A stretch of 64,000 bases of DNA from Rhyacichthys aspro (lineage: Eukaryota; Chordata; Actinopteri; Gobiiformes; Rhyacichthyidae), in contig CM072152.1 of the NCBI GenBank assembly GCA_036850595.1, positions 4,049,640-4,113,639 of the forward strand, given 5' to 3'. The position numbers and the translations under genes were made by a program. This document shows positions 38,600-49,026 of the stretch, piece after piece. Numbering within the stretch: the stretch's first letter is position 1; each line of letters opens with the position of its first letter. The notes under the pieces were generated by a model. It worked only from the letters and a program-made list of their open reading frames with translations. It searched no databases and had not been told where the DNA came from.

Positions 38600-38960
38600 T
38601 TTAGACGCAGAGTCAACATAGAGCGCCTGGAGATGTCCCGCCACAAAAGGCTGTCTGTTAAAGCTGCTCTTCTGTCAAACACATGCTCGATGGTTCAGAT
38701 TAGAGGGCCATAAATGAGGGCCATGACATGCAGACATTTGTATATGAAAAGTGGTCCGTGCGGCAGATAGCATCTCGAGTCAGCTACCTCTGTCGTCTCT
38801 CGGGAGAATGGCTGTGTCAGAGCGCAGCGTTAATGCTCTCGAGGGGAACACGTTTGGGGTTTTTATTCAAATAAATAGAGTCCTGTGCTCAGAGAAGCTT
38901 TGAGCCACTATGATAAATACATCTGGGTTTGGCAGAGTGAGGGGTGGGTTTACACAGGTC
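38600..38960. promoter_or_regulatory. candidate conserved intronic element
   Basis: GC-richer unique block (GAGCGCCTGGAGATGTCCCG, TCGTCTCTCGGGAGAATGGC) amid AT-rich intron. Function inferred only. Confidence 0.33.
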
Positions 38961-40519
38961 AGGGTTGAGGCTTTTTTGAGATTGTAGAATCACAAGTGTT
39001 CTCTATAAAAAGGAGAAAGGCAAGAGAGGCAATAGAACAATTTGTCCCATCTCAGTGCTCCTGTTTGTCATTTAAAGCAAGTACAAGATATCCAAGTCCA
39101 TCCTGTGTGGGCTTTTATAAACTGTACCCTATCTGCAGCCAAGAGACAAAGCAAAACAAAAAGCACAGTTTAAAAAGGAAACTTAACTGTACATAATTTA
39201 AAAGATTAGCATGAAAATAAAGCATCTGCACAGACTTGAACAGCATTAACTTTATGGTATTCCAAGTACCAGAGATTAATCTATTATCAATATATTAATA
39301 TATAATATATATTAAGTCTTTGGAATGAAGTTGGATTTCCAGGAGGCTGAATAAACAGCCTCTAGACACCATCAACTCGACCAAGAACAGATCAGAAGAA
39401 TGAAGCATTCCATAAAGTCTGCCCCCTTTCAGATAAACATGTATGATTGGTCCAACAGGATGTCCAAACAAGTCAAATTGCTGTGAAGGGAAGGGTTTAG
39501 GGCTGTGTGATACCTATAATTGAATCTCCTCATTAATGCCAAGTAAATACAGTACCTATACTACCTGTATCAATGCCAATACCTATACTATAAAAAGCAG
39601 ATTCTCTGGAAAGATTTTAAACAGCAAATTTCACTTTATTACAGAAATGAACATAATTCTAACATGAACTGAAATGTGAGTAGTTTTGTGAATGAAAAGA
39701 GGAATCCTGGAATCAATTCAGTCCATAAAGTGGCATTGATCTTCAGATTGATTCACCCACTCCTAGAAGAGATTGTAGACCATATTTATTTGGCAAAGTG
39801 AATGCATATGGCTAGCCAGGCTACATGTTATGAACAATAAAAATACACCATTACACAAACTATGTAATTTTTTAATAATTGTCATATTGATTGGAGTCAT
39901 TTAACCCTGAGTAATTTCACTCTCAACTGTCACTAAATAGAAATCGAAGCTGCCTGCAGAAACAACAGCAGCATATTATTAATAAATGTACATATAGCTG
40001 ACTGTCCCAGGGTAGAAACAGTCCTAATGAACTGCTTTACAATAAACGATCAGAAACGAGGCATGGAGTCCATTCTGTGCTATTGTCAAATTGATATTTA
40101 AACAATTTCTTGCGACTTGTTTTGTCTATAGAGTATGCTAGAAATAGAATAAAGTTATAAAATTAAGTTGCATAATGTACTTTGTTTTAATATCCTAACT
40201 GCTTTTATATAACATTCTGTGATAACATGTTTGCCGGTTAATTGTAATCTTTGTAAAGAATAAGATAATCGCTTTAGTCAGCCTATCCCATGTGGATCAA
40301 ATGCATATGGTACATCAAAAATAGTCATTTATGTTGTACAGAATAAAGCATTAAAAGAAATATCACAAAGTCAATATGTTCCTACAGCCAGCAACTGTTT
40401 TCTTTTGGTGATTGGCTGTTACATTTTTCTGCAGCGATGTGCAGTTGCATATTATTAACAAATGTATAACTATCCAACTGTCACAGGGAAGGATCCTCCA
40501 TGAATGTACTGCTTTACAT

Positions 40520-41130
40520 TTAGCCATAATTAAAGGCAAACAAACTGATAGAGAGCGCGCTCAGCAGTAAATGAACGGGATTCATTCTGTTGCTTTGAGG
40601 TGAACGAGGGGGAGGCAGATCACAACACAACACGCCACATTTCCACTGTGTGTGTGTGTGTGTGTTTGTGGGCGGTAGTCTGCGCCGGGTGTCACTAAGC
40701 ATTCTTGTCAGAAATCTGACCTTTTACGCCATACATAATTAAGGAGGGACTTTTTGTTTATTTTCTTTAGCAGCTCGCCGAGTCAAAGCCAGTATAATTA
40801 GATCACCAATTACCATTTAATTAATTTCAGTCTGAAGTCTCATTTTGTCTCGGCACTGGAGTGAGCCCAAATGGTGAGGCAAACAAAGGCGAGGCTATTA
40901 CCCGCCTGTCTGTCCCATTGTTGAAGCCTCGCTCTGTTTATGGCCAGGGAATATGGATGAAACGTAAAAACAAAGGCTGCTAATCCGCGGGAAGAGAAGT
41001 CAACACCACAAACCCCGTCTATTGATAGTAATGTGTCAGAAGCACACAAACCCCAAGTGGGATTTATTTGGGCCGTGATTTAGAAAAACACCTCTGCTGC
41101 TGCTGCTGCGGATGTAGGCCCAGTTTATGC
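40520..41130. promoter_or_regulatory. candidate conserved intronic cluster
   Basis: Unique sequence flanking a (TG)n run. It has CATACATAATTAAGGAGGGA, ATTACCATTTAATTAATTTC and ATCCGCGGGAAGAGAAGTC words. Likely one or two regulatory elements by texture. Confidence 0.35.
40647..40665. repeat. (TG)n microsatellite
   Basis: About nine TG dinucleotides, bounded by CCAC on the left and TTTGTGGG on the right. Confidence 0.95.
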
Positions 41131-42169
41131 ATCCAGCTGTAATCCAAATTATTTAGGAAGATCCTGCCAAAAACCAGAGTTTGGGCTCAAGAACGTAAAT
41201 AGACATTGTGAGGACGTGCACAAGATGAGTTCAGCAAAAACCAAACACAAAATAAATAATTTGATTGAATTAACAAATCTAATATAAAAAAAGAAGAAAA
41301 ATCAGTATCTCTGCCAATTTTAGACTTAAAGGTTGTGTAAAAGGTTGTAGTGTAAATGGAACACATCAGTCAAAGCTTTTTTTATCGCATCAAAAATCAC
41401 ACTCTTTGTATATACCTATCTTGGAGAAATAGACATTTAAAGCCCTTTAGAATCCAATGGAAGTTTGACTACTTCCTGTTTCTACTTCTACAGATGCCTA
41501 GAGAGGACAAACTGAGCACAACTGAAGGAGAAGAACAGTTATGTTTTTATTTGAGCAAACTTGCTTAATGCTCAGGGCATGTGTAAACTAAATTGTGCAA
41601 TCACCTTCAGGCCTGTTTTCACTGGTTTTGTTCATTGACGACAGCATGTCTCTGCAGGGCTACCGTACATGCTCTAAAAAGGCACCGTCTGTGCTTTTAC
41701 CACAAGATGCTGCCAAATAAGCCAAATATAAGACACCAGTTTAACAGTTTGCAATTAAATACAAAGACAAAATGATGTGTCTGAGCTGTGAAAAGTTCTT
41801 GAATCTGAGATGATTGCTTGAAAATACATTTCACACTTGAAAATGTTTTCTTTCCACCAACTGTAAGGTGGAAAACTTTGCAGATGGACCTTGAAAGTGC
41901 TCAAAAATGTGCCAGACATGGTTGTAATTCTATGTATATTTTGAATAAGTATGTATAATCTTAACTTCGTCATCTTAAGTTGTCACCAGATACACCAGAT
42001 CACTTTTGACGATTTCCAATCTCCATCAAACAGCATATAATTCTTTGTTTTAACAAATGATCAAAGCTGAGATGCTTACTTTTCTTCTCTATCATTTTTC
42101 ATGTCATGTTTAATTTGGAAGTTGGCCTCCTTTTTGGCAAATTAGCAATTAGAACAATTTGGTGGATAA

Positions 42170-42660
42170 TATGTATATGTGTCATTAGTTTTCCTGCCAA
42201 TTAATCGCTGTAACGCCGGGGTCAGGCTCGAATTTTCCACTTGACTGCAGCTCTAGGACGGAGGCTTGGCACATGGCTGGGAGCCGCTCCGGGTTGCCAT
42301 GCTATACCTCCTGAGCACTTGGCATAATGAGTTTACCTTTTAGCCATTATGACTCTAATCCCTCCTTCTTCCCGTTCAGGCACACGGACCTCAGTGCAAA
42401 GCTATTATCCTCCACAGTATGTATGTTATTTCATGGACCAAACACTGAGGCCATCTTTACCATGGCTCTGATCATAGAGGTCAGTGAGATAGTACTTAAT
42501 CATGTGATCGCCTCCATAAGCAGCTTCTAATTAGAGTCTTCACAATACAATTTCAGCCTGTAATTAGCCCAGATTGGCCTCTTCCTCTAGGAGCCTTATT
42601 AGCAGCGGTGCACAGCGGTAGGTGGGAATCACACTATCATTTGTCAGCGCTGTTTGGGAC
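42170..42660. promoter_or_regulatory. candidate conserved intronic element
   Basis: Unique block with CCTGCCAATTAATCGCTGTA, AGCAGCTTCTAATTAGAGTC and GCCTGTAATTAGCCCAGATT. Several TAATTA-type cores lie in GC-moderate sequence. Inferred enhancer. Confidence 0.38.
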
Positions 42661-44029
42661 CTTCGTTTTCCTTTTTTGCCTCAACCCTTATTTTAATGGT
42701 GTGGTTTCTAGATCTTCACCTAAAGTGTATTTTTCTGGGAATTTGGGATGACCCAAAAAAAAAGAAAGAAAGAAAAAGGAAAACATCTCTGCTCAGAAAA
42801 AGAATGTATTATAAGTATATATAAAGACTGCATTGTTTATTACAAGTTTGTAATTCACCAGGTAAGTGCAATGAATTATAAATATGAAATTGAGTGCTTT
42901 TCAAAATGTGGGTAGAGCAGACACCATATTTACACAGTGTATAGATTTAGACATGTATCTGTCTGAAATCTGTCTGTTTCCCGTTAAATTCTATTTTGGT
43001 CTTTGGCAATTGAGATAAAACAGAGCAGAATACGTTGTCAGTGGACAAAAGTGCCACCATTAGATCACAAATTCTGCACAAACAAGACTCTGGCAAATGA
43101 CAACCGACTGACTGTGTGTGCTGTAAGTGAGTGGGTAAAGGACATGCTGTGGGTAAACAACATTATTGCAAAACCTACAGGAAGGGTTTAATGCACATCA
43201 CCATTAGAGGCAATAAACAAAGTAATACACACATACGGTTTCAGTACCATGTAAAAAAAAAAAAAACTTCTTAGCATTGTTCCATCTGATAATAGTATAA
43301 TACAGGAACTGGATTAGAACTAAGGTTAGTCACATGACTTTTTCACAAGTTCTTAAGTGTCTAATGTAGTGTTTTCAAGCAGTATATCAAATAAACCCAT
43401 ATAGCATGTGTATAATCTGCTGTTAGTGTTACTAAATAATGTAGAATCATGCAAATTGTCCATGTGCAGTGAAGTTTCCATTTCTCAAAGAGCTGTTTTG
43501 CCTTTATGTTTCCTTTGCAAGTGATCATTTCTGCTTTTGATTTGCTTAATCCACCTGGCAAACGCAGCGCTTGACAAGAAACCCATAATGCATCTGAGCA
43601 TGACTTGTTACAATATGCATTCTGCAGGAGTTGATCTTACTGCAAATATTTGGATATTGTTGTACAGGGATTTTTGTTTTGTCCTTCTTTTATGTAAATT
43701 AAATATGAGTGGACAGAGAGGGGATGTTGGTGGGTTATATTGTGAAATCATGCCAAAATCTGTGTGTGAAAACTGTTACAATGTTGTATGAGAAGGAGCA
43801 CGAGGGGGACAAAAGATGAAGGAAAGGCACTGTGACTTAAACAGCAAATGGTCTTGACACTGAGGGAAGGGGCTGAGTTGTTTCCCAAACATTTAGCGAA
43901 CGTTCATGGATCATCTGCGGTCTCATCTGCAATTAGAAAGGAGAAATGTGTGCAGTAAATGAGGCTTTTGAGACGCTGGGCTAATTAGACGACTAACAGG
44001 GCTTTCTTCGTTGTTTGTGTTCTCCTCAG

Positions 44030-44234
44030 CTCAACCTTGTGTCCAACGTCACGCTGTCCAAGTCGGCCCCCGAGGCCTCTCCTCCTCTAAGCCTGCCCCA
44101 GACCCCCACCACCCCCACTGCCCCACTCACACCGCTGTCCCAGACCCACTCTGTCATCACGGCCAACAGCCTGCACAGTGTGGGGCCAATGCGGCGGCGC
44201 TACTCCGACAAGTACAACATGCCCATCTCTCCAG
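44030..44234 (+). CDS. foxp1: foxp1 exon: CtBP motif and Ser/Thr/Pro linker to forkhead
   Basis: Encodes residues 208-275 plus one base of 276. It starts LNLVSNVTLSKS, and with the previous Pro this gives PLNLV, the CtBP-binding motif known from FOXP1/FOXP2. TPTTPTAPLTPLSQ and HSVGPMRRRYSDKYN follow; the basic RRR cluster may be part of a nuclear-localisation region. The acceptor is TTCTCCTCAG. The donor CCAG|GTACCA is weak at +4 to +6 but supported by the match of GAT (Asp) across the junction. Confidence 0.96.
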
Positions 44235-44530
44235 GTACCAGCAGAGTCACATGACCGGAAATAACACACAGTACACTTTTTACACTGGAATGAAGGCCTC
44301 AATGCTAGAAGTATTACACAGAGTGAAAACTATACTTAAATACTTACATGAATCTTTAATGTATTTGAATCTAAATCAGACTGGGTTCAGGAAAGTTTGG
44401 AGAATTCTTGTTCTTTTGGAAATGAGATAACAACTATATGCAATTCTGACCATTTATTGGCACTCTGTGGTATATATGCTTTGGTAATTATTGTAATCTG
44501 TATGACATTGGTTTCTTTTGCTCTGTCTAG
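44235..44530 (+). other. foxp1: short intron (296 nt)
   Basis: AT-rich, with no features besides the splice sites. The donor is GTACCA and the acceptor TTTTGCTCTGTCTAG. Confidence 0.9.
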
Positions 44531-44607
44531 ATCTCAGCCAAAACAAAGAGTTTTACATGAATGCAGATGTTAGACCACCGTTCACATACGCCTCACTAAT
44601 AAGACAG
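44531..44607 (+). CDS. foxp1: foxp1 exon: N-terminal forkhead (helix 1)
   Basis: Completes Asp276 and encodes to Gln301: DLSQNKEFYMNADV, then RPPFTYASLIRQ, the start of the FOXP forkhead. The acceptor is CTGTCTAG, the donor CAG|GTAAGA, phase 0. The FTYASLIRQ motif is diagnostic of FOXP proteins. Confidence 0.97.
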
Positions 44608-46219
44608 GTAAGACACCCTTTAAACTATTCTGTGCAATATAGTGTTATTTTCCTATTATCAAATAAGCTGATCATTAGCATCTAGAACTGGATGATACAT
44701 AAAAAAAACTTCACAATTTGAGTTTAGATTTTTGAACAAAGTTAAAATTCTTTCTTCTGAGCCCAGTTTAGGGTGATGCTAGGGCCAGAACAGTTTCAGT
44801 AAGGACTGTAGTGACTCTGCAATGAAATAATTACCCGTAAAAGTTACCTCTGTAATGGTTTAGATTTGTGAAATGGCAGTACATGCAAGTAAACAAGAAT
44901 CTGTGTGACGCACAGTGTATTTGTGTATTTATACAAATTAGCCATGTGCATTGATTTAACAGAACCTTGCTGCATCCCCTGTGCTGTCAAAGAGGACATC
45001 TTGATGCCATATTACTGTAACTCTGAAAGAAAGGGGCTCAAGAGTCTTGTAGCAGCTTGAGTCGCAGTTCTCAAACTAAAAGGGAGATAAGTAAAAAGCT
45101 GCGTCATATTAACTACAAAAGGTTGTAATGGATTGAGGTGTAAATCACACAGTTCATTGGACAAACTGTGCAAATGTCGCAAAACCTGCCACAATATTAT
45201 TACAATTCAATACAATTTTGGGGCCCACAAAACATATAAATGTGGTTGATTTAACCAGGTGTTTAGCCTATATGGAAAGCTAAATAAATATTTAAATTTA
45301 CTTATTGTAATCTCAGAGAAAATATCTTTGCAAAAATTTGAACTTGCTATGATAGAGATAGAGCTATATTGTTAGTTTCCACTCAGGAAGTATGAGTAAG
45401 TATACTGTACGTTATGTTTGATTCTTGTTCAGATTTTGCCTCAGTGCAGTTGGATTTTGCTTTTTTAATAGATACCAACCTATCATTACACTGCTGCTGC
45501 TTTACTGTTTAGTGCAGCCATTGTAATATAAGGGAAATAAATTGATATAATTAGTTATGTTTTAGATAGTGTACAAGAATGTAATGGTATCAATTGATTC
45601 ATATTTTAAAAAAGAAAAATGTCCAACCACACTGTCAGCTCTTTGGGCTGGAATTCAAACAGGCTCAGAGAACTCATTTTGACATGTGTTTTGTCCTATT
45701 TTTCTCTCTTTCTTGTTAAATTTCAAACACAATTTGCCGAAGAGCAGATTAACCATCTTCAAATGAGTGCAAGAATGCATCCGGGATTCCAAAAAACAGC
45801 GGCACATGACATTTGTATTTGATTAGGCATTCCAGAAGCTGTGATTATTACCCAAATTCATTTCACACAACAGTAGGGATGAACCTGTTTTAAGATGGCC
45901 AGTCAATTATCGCTCGGCCTCAGTAATCTGGCATCTCAGGAATTAATCTGAGCTGGGCCGTAATTGCCGCCCTGTAATCTGCCTGAGAAATGTTTTCGCT
46001 TGCCCTTCATTTATACCCACAAAAGAAAATATATTCAAATCTGCCATTTGGAATGAAAAGTGCAAGAGTCTCAATAAACAGTCAGGAGAGCAAGCCGCCA
46101 TTTTCTCTCTCTTGTCTTGTTTTCTCCACAAAAACTTGCATGCCTGGTGTGAATTATTGATCATTTTGTGAAGGCTGCAAAATTGTAAATGTTTGTTTCT
46201 GTCACTTTCCATCACGCAG
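44608..46219 (+). other. foxp1: intron (1.6 kb)
   Basis: The first 1.2 kb is AT-rich with no features seen. About 45810-46190 is a conserved-looking block that reaches nearly to the acceptor. Confidence 0.8.
45810..46190. promoter_or_regulatory. conserved-looking block next to forkhead exon
   Basis: Unique sequence with CAGGAATTAATCTGAGCTGG, GCCGTAATTGCCGCCCTGTA and GTGAATTATTGATCATTTTG, plus an RBFOX-type TGCATG at 46137-46142. It may regulate splicing of the forkhead exons or act as an enhancer. Inferred. Confidence 0.4.
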
Positions 46220-46321
46220 GCGATCCTCGACTCTCCGGAAAAGCAGCTAACACTAAACGAAATCTACAACTGGTTCACACGAATGTTTGCATATTTCAGA
46301 CGCAACGCAGCGACGTGGAAG
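46220..46321 (+). CDS. foxp1: foxp1 exon: forkhead helices 2 region
   Basis: Encodes residues 302-335: AILDSPEKQLTLNEIYNWF, then TRMFAYFRRNAATWK. Ala325 in FAYF replaces the proline of most other FOX proteins; in FOXP2 the equivalent alanine allows domain-swapped dimers. The acceptor is TCCATCACGCAG, the donor AAG|GTACCG, phase 0. The exon ends immediately before the recognition helix, which comes from one of two alternative exons. Confidence 0.97.
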
Positions 46322-47758
46322 GTACCGTTTCCCTTTCTCCCAAAAACCAGACGTTAAATAAAAACCGAAAAATTCAACAATAGCCCACTTATTCTGTCCA
46401 AATGACCCTCCCTTTAGACAAATATATGAACCGCAAAAGGAGCAATATGTGCATTCTTGTAAAAATAATACAGAGCCCAGTAAAATAAGGGGATCTTCTA
46501 GCAGTGGGTGGCATTAGTTTTAACATAGCACTTCTCTGCCAGTGACTCTTGGCTGAGCCCCTCAACAATGACTTCAGAACTGAACACTGCATTTTCCAGC
46601 AGACCACAAACACACAACAAGCTACAAAAACAACATGGCCGCACTTCAAAACAGTAAAAATATCTGTCTTTGTGGCTTTTGAAGGCCAGACCACACAGAT
46701 ATGAATAATGACGTTAGGTTTGATGGACATTTAATGCTTCATATTTAAGAACAACAGAATTCAAAGTCACAATTATTAAACAAAAAAAGACATAAAATCT
46801 GTAAAAGATTTAAGAAGGTATTGCAGGCTTAAAGGTCACCTAGAGCATTTTTAAAAGTTGGACATTATGCTCTTTTTCAGATGCTATTAATATTTTTAGG
46901 TTTAACATGTTTTGTTTTCAGCTACATTTATAAAATTCACTCGAATATGGATGCAAATTACTTTAAGGGCCAGCCCACTGAGCTCTAATTAGTCACTACC
47001 ATTTTTCTGTCCACCCATCATCATAATTGCCAATTGCAGAGCTAGTAGCTGTGGTAACAACGAAGGTCTATTCTTATTTAAACAATAGCCGTAAGCTGGA
47101 GTCATTTGTGACATCACAAAACCTAAAAAATCCATGGGCAACTCCAGCAAGCTGTTTCAGGAAGGAAATTTTGAGAAATATGGTTACCTTTTATACTTTT
47201 ATATGACCAAAAGATACAAAGATGATATGAAAATAGTCCTCCTCATTGCAAATGGACAATTGTAAGCACATGTTTTAGGTCATATTATGAATATTTTCAG
47301 TTACAAAAAGAAAAAATGTATTCCAGCTTTAAATGACATGCCTACCTTAGTTTTAAATGTAAAATAATAAACAGAAAGAATGCAACAAAACTCTTGTAAG
47401 CCCTGAGTCCATATTAAAACAAAACTGAACTCTGACCTTGACTTACACTGTGCTCATAATATGTTTTCTCATGCATACTTTCTTATTTGCACAGTGTAAT
47501 CAGAAAATAAAAATAAGTCATTAATGCAAGACTATCACCATGGAAACCTGCAAATATTTATGTGTTGTTTTGGTCATTTGAAACCTAAGGCCCATTTCCT
47601 GCCAAAAACAGGCCTGGATTATTTATTGTTTTCTTTCTGGTTTGATCCAGAGCCTGTCAAAATATTTTTGCTGTGAAGTGAACATTTTCCAATGCAGACA
47701 TGTTTACTGTACTGATAGCCAACCTTGTCTCTCTCTTTGTTTTTCACACCAACTGCAG
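46322..47758 (+). other. foxp1: intron before the alternative exon pair (1.4 kb)
   Basis: AT-rich. Part of 46.83-47.34 kb reads like an old interspersed repeat ('aaaggtcacctagagcattttt', 'gtgacatcacaaaacc'), but the family is not identified. A TGCCTACCTTAG word near 47340 resembles the 34.7-kb motif family. No exon is seen. It ends with a pyrimidine tract and AACTGCAG. Confidence 0.75.
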
Positions 47759-47880
47759 AATGCAGTCCGGCATAATCTTAGTCTTCACAAGTGTTTTGTG
47801 CGAGTAGAAAACGTAAAAGGGGCTGTGTGGACAGTGGACGAACTAGAGTTCCAAAAGAGACGGCCTCAAAAGATCAGTGG
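47759..47880 (+). CDS. foxp1: foxp1 canonical forkhead recognition-helix exon (exon-18 type)
   Basis: Encodes residues 336-375 plus two bases of 376: NAVRHNLSLHKCFVRVENV, then KGAVWTVDELEFQKRRPQKISG. NAVRHNLSLHKCF is the DNA-recognition helix H3. Asn336, Arg339 and His340 correspond to DNA-contacting positions; Arg339 is the position mutated in human FOXP2 speech disorder (R553H). The acceptor is CAACTGCAG, the donor GG|GTAGGT, phase 2. Length 122 nt (2 mod 3). It has the same entry and exit phase as the homologous exon at 48149-48318, with which it is mutually exclusive. Confidence 0.97.
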
Positions 47881-48148
47881 GTAGGTGTGGCCTGCCGAGT
47901 ATCTGTGTCCTGATTGGCTGTTGCGGAGGTCACGGCTGCTCCATCTCATTGTCTGTGTGCCATACAAAGTCCTGCTTGCTTGGGCGTGCCTCCCTTTCAT
48001 GCTTTTAGAGGCTGTTGGTGATGCTTCATAACCCACATGGCTCTGTTTGATTTTGCCCTCCCCTCCCCCCTCACCCCTGTGTCTGTGTGTCTGTCCTGTC
48101 ACTCACTGCGTCTGCATCTGCCTGTGCCTGCTGCCTTTGCGTTCCCAG
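47881..48148 (+). promoter_or_regulatory. foxp1: intron between mutually exclusive exons; TGCY-rich
   Basis: This 268-nt intron contains 13 TGCY words (TGCT/TGCC), where about two would be expected by chance. MBNL proteins bind YGCY and are known repressors of the stem-cell FOXP1 exon in mammals. A pyrimidine-rich stretch precedes the acceptor GCGTTCCCAG. Splicing control is an inference from motif density. Confidence 0.6.
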
Positions 48149-48318
48149 GGTGCCATTCGCACCAACCTTTCCCTGCATAAGTGCTTTGTGAGGGTAGAGG
48201 ATGAGTTTGGGTCCTTTTGGACTGTTGATGATGCGGAGTTTAAGCGCGGCCGCCACGTGCAGCGAGGCCGCCCTCGGAAACACGCCGCTGACCAGAACTT
48301 TGCCGAGACGTTCGTACA
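48149..48318 (+). CDS. foxp1: foxp1 alternative forkhead exon (exon-18b / FOXP1-ES type)
   Basis: Encodes GAIRTNLSLHKCFVRVEDEF, then GSFWTVDDAEFKRGRHVQRG and RPRKHAADQNFAETFV plus two bases. It is homologous to the preceding exon. It changes the recognition-helix start from NAVRH to GAIRT, replacing the Asn and His base-contact positions but keeping Arg. Mammals have the same kind of alternative exon in embryonic stem cells (FOXP1-ES, altered DNA specificity), and insect FoxP has a similar form. It is 48 nt longer, adding 16 codons that include an RGRPRK basic motif. The acceptor is TTGCGTTCCCAG and the donor GTACA|GTAAGC. Length 170 nt (2 mod 3) with matching phases, so the 518-residue isoform stays in frame. 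Confidence 0.93.
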
Positions 48319-48635
48319 GTAAGCACCCCCTCCCTCCTGCATGCCCCCTCCCCTCAGTGTGGCCATCATGCTTTTTGTGTTTAGCCTGCCATCCATCATG
48401 CTTCACTTCAGCCTCCTCTTCTCTTCTGTTCACTGTTGAAGATAGTTATGTGGTAATGTCAAGTGATTGAACACTTAGAACTATAGCCTTATTACCCACT
48501 TTACTACACTATAATGTCTTTAGTCCTTATACAAAGTGCATTGATTTCTCTTTATGAAACATGATCCTAGAGGTGAGGAATGCATGCGAGCAGAGACATG
48601 AGTGTGTGGTTGTAATTGAATTGTTGTGTTTGCAG
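48319..48635 (+). promoter_or_regulatory. foxp1: intron after alternative exon with TGCATG and TGCY motifs
   Basis: In 317 nt there are two RBFOX-type TGCATG hexamers, at 48338-48343 (20 nt after the alternative exon) and 48581-48586. Four TGCY words lie in the first ~90 nt. RBFOX bound downstream of an exon generally promotes its inclusion, so this could favour the alternative exon. Inferred from motifs. Confidence 0.5.
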
Positions 48636-48705
48636 AAGTCCAGCCTTAGTGAAGAACATTCAGACCAGTTTGGGCTATGGTCCGACTCTCTCTGCTGCCT
48701 TCCAG
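48636..48705 (+). CDS. foxp1: foxp1 exon after forkhead
   Basis: Completes residue 376 (Gly after the canonical exon, Gln after the alternative one) and encodes SPALVKNIQTSLGYGPTLSA plus AFQ, to residue 399. The acceptor is GTTGTGTTTGCAG, the donor CAG|GTAAAA, phase 0. It is a short linker C-terminal to the forkhead. Its sequence is intermediate between recalled FOXP1 and FOXP2 forms. Confidence 0.95.
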
Positions 48706-48859
48706 GTAAAATACAATCTCACTTCACTCTGCACTCTCTCACGCCTCGTCTCCTAGTCTTTGTTTTTATGTTCCGCTCTGAGAAGAGTGATGGCCAACTA
48801 AGAAAGTGCTGACAACTCTCTTCCGTTTCACATTTAATGCTTGGGGCTTCACTTTTCAG
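48706..48859 (+). other. foxp1: very short intron (154 nt)
   Basis: Only splice sites and a pyrimidine-rich end (ACTTTTCAG) are seen. Confidence 0.93.
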
Positions 48860-49026
48860 GCTTCAATGGCAGAAAACAACATACCTCTATACACTACTGC
48901 TTCCATTGGAAGTCCCACCCTCAACTCCCTGGCCAACGCCATCCGCGAGGAGATGAACGGAGCGATGGACCATGGAAACAGCAACGGCAGTGACAGCAGC
49001 CCGGGACGCTCGCCCCTGCCAGCTAT
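48860..49026 (+). CDS. foxp1: foxp1 exon: C-terminal region
   Basis: Encodes residues 400-454 plus two bases of 455: ASMAENNIPLYTTASIGSPT, then LNSLANAIREEMNGAMDHGN and SNGSDSSPGRSPLPAM. IPLYTTAS, AIREE.NGAM and SDSSPGRSP identify FOXP1 among the FOXP paralogues. The acceptor is CACTTTTCAG, the donor AT|GTGAGT, phase 2. Confidence 0.97.

Larger units (their letters stand above)
36848..44029 (+). other. foxp1: intron (7.2 kb)
   Basis: Conserved-looking blocks lie at 36880-37160, 38600-38960, 40520-41130, 42170-42660 and 43850-44029. Simple repeats include poly(A) near 37274, (AAAT)n near 37393-37412, (TG)n at 40647-40665 and an AT-rich tract near 39286-39315. The 37.2-38.5 kb and 39.2-40.5 kb stretches are AT-rich with nothing recognisable. 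No exon is seen. Confidence 0.7.
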
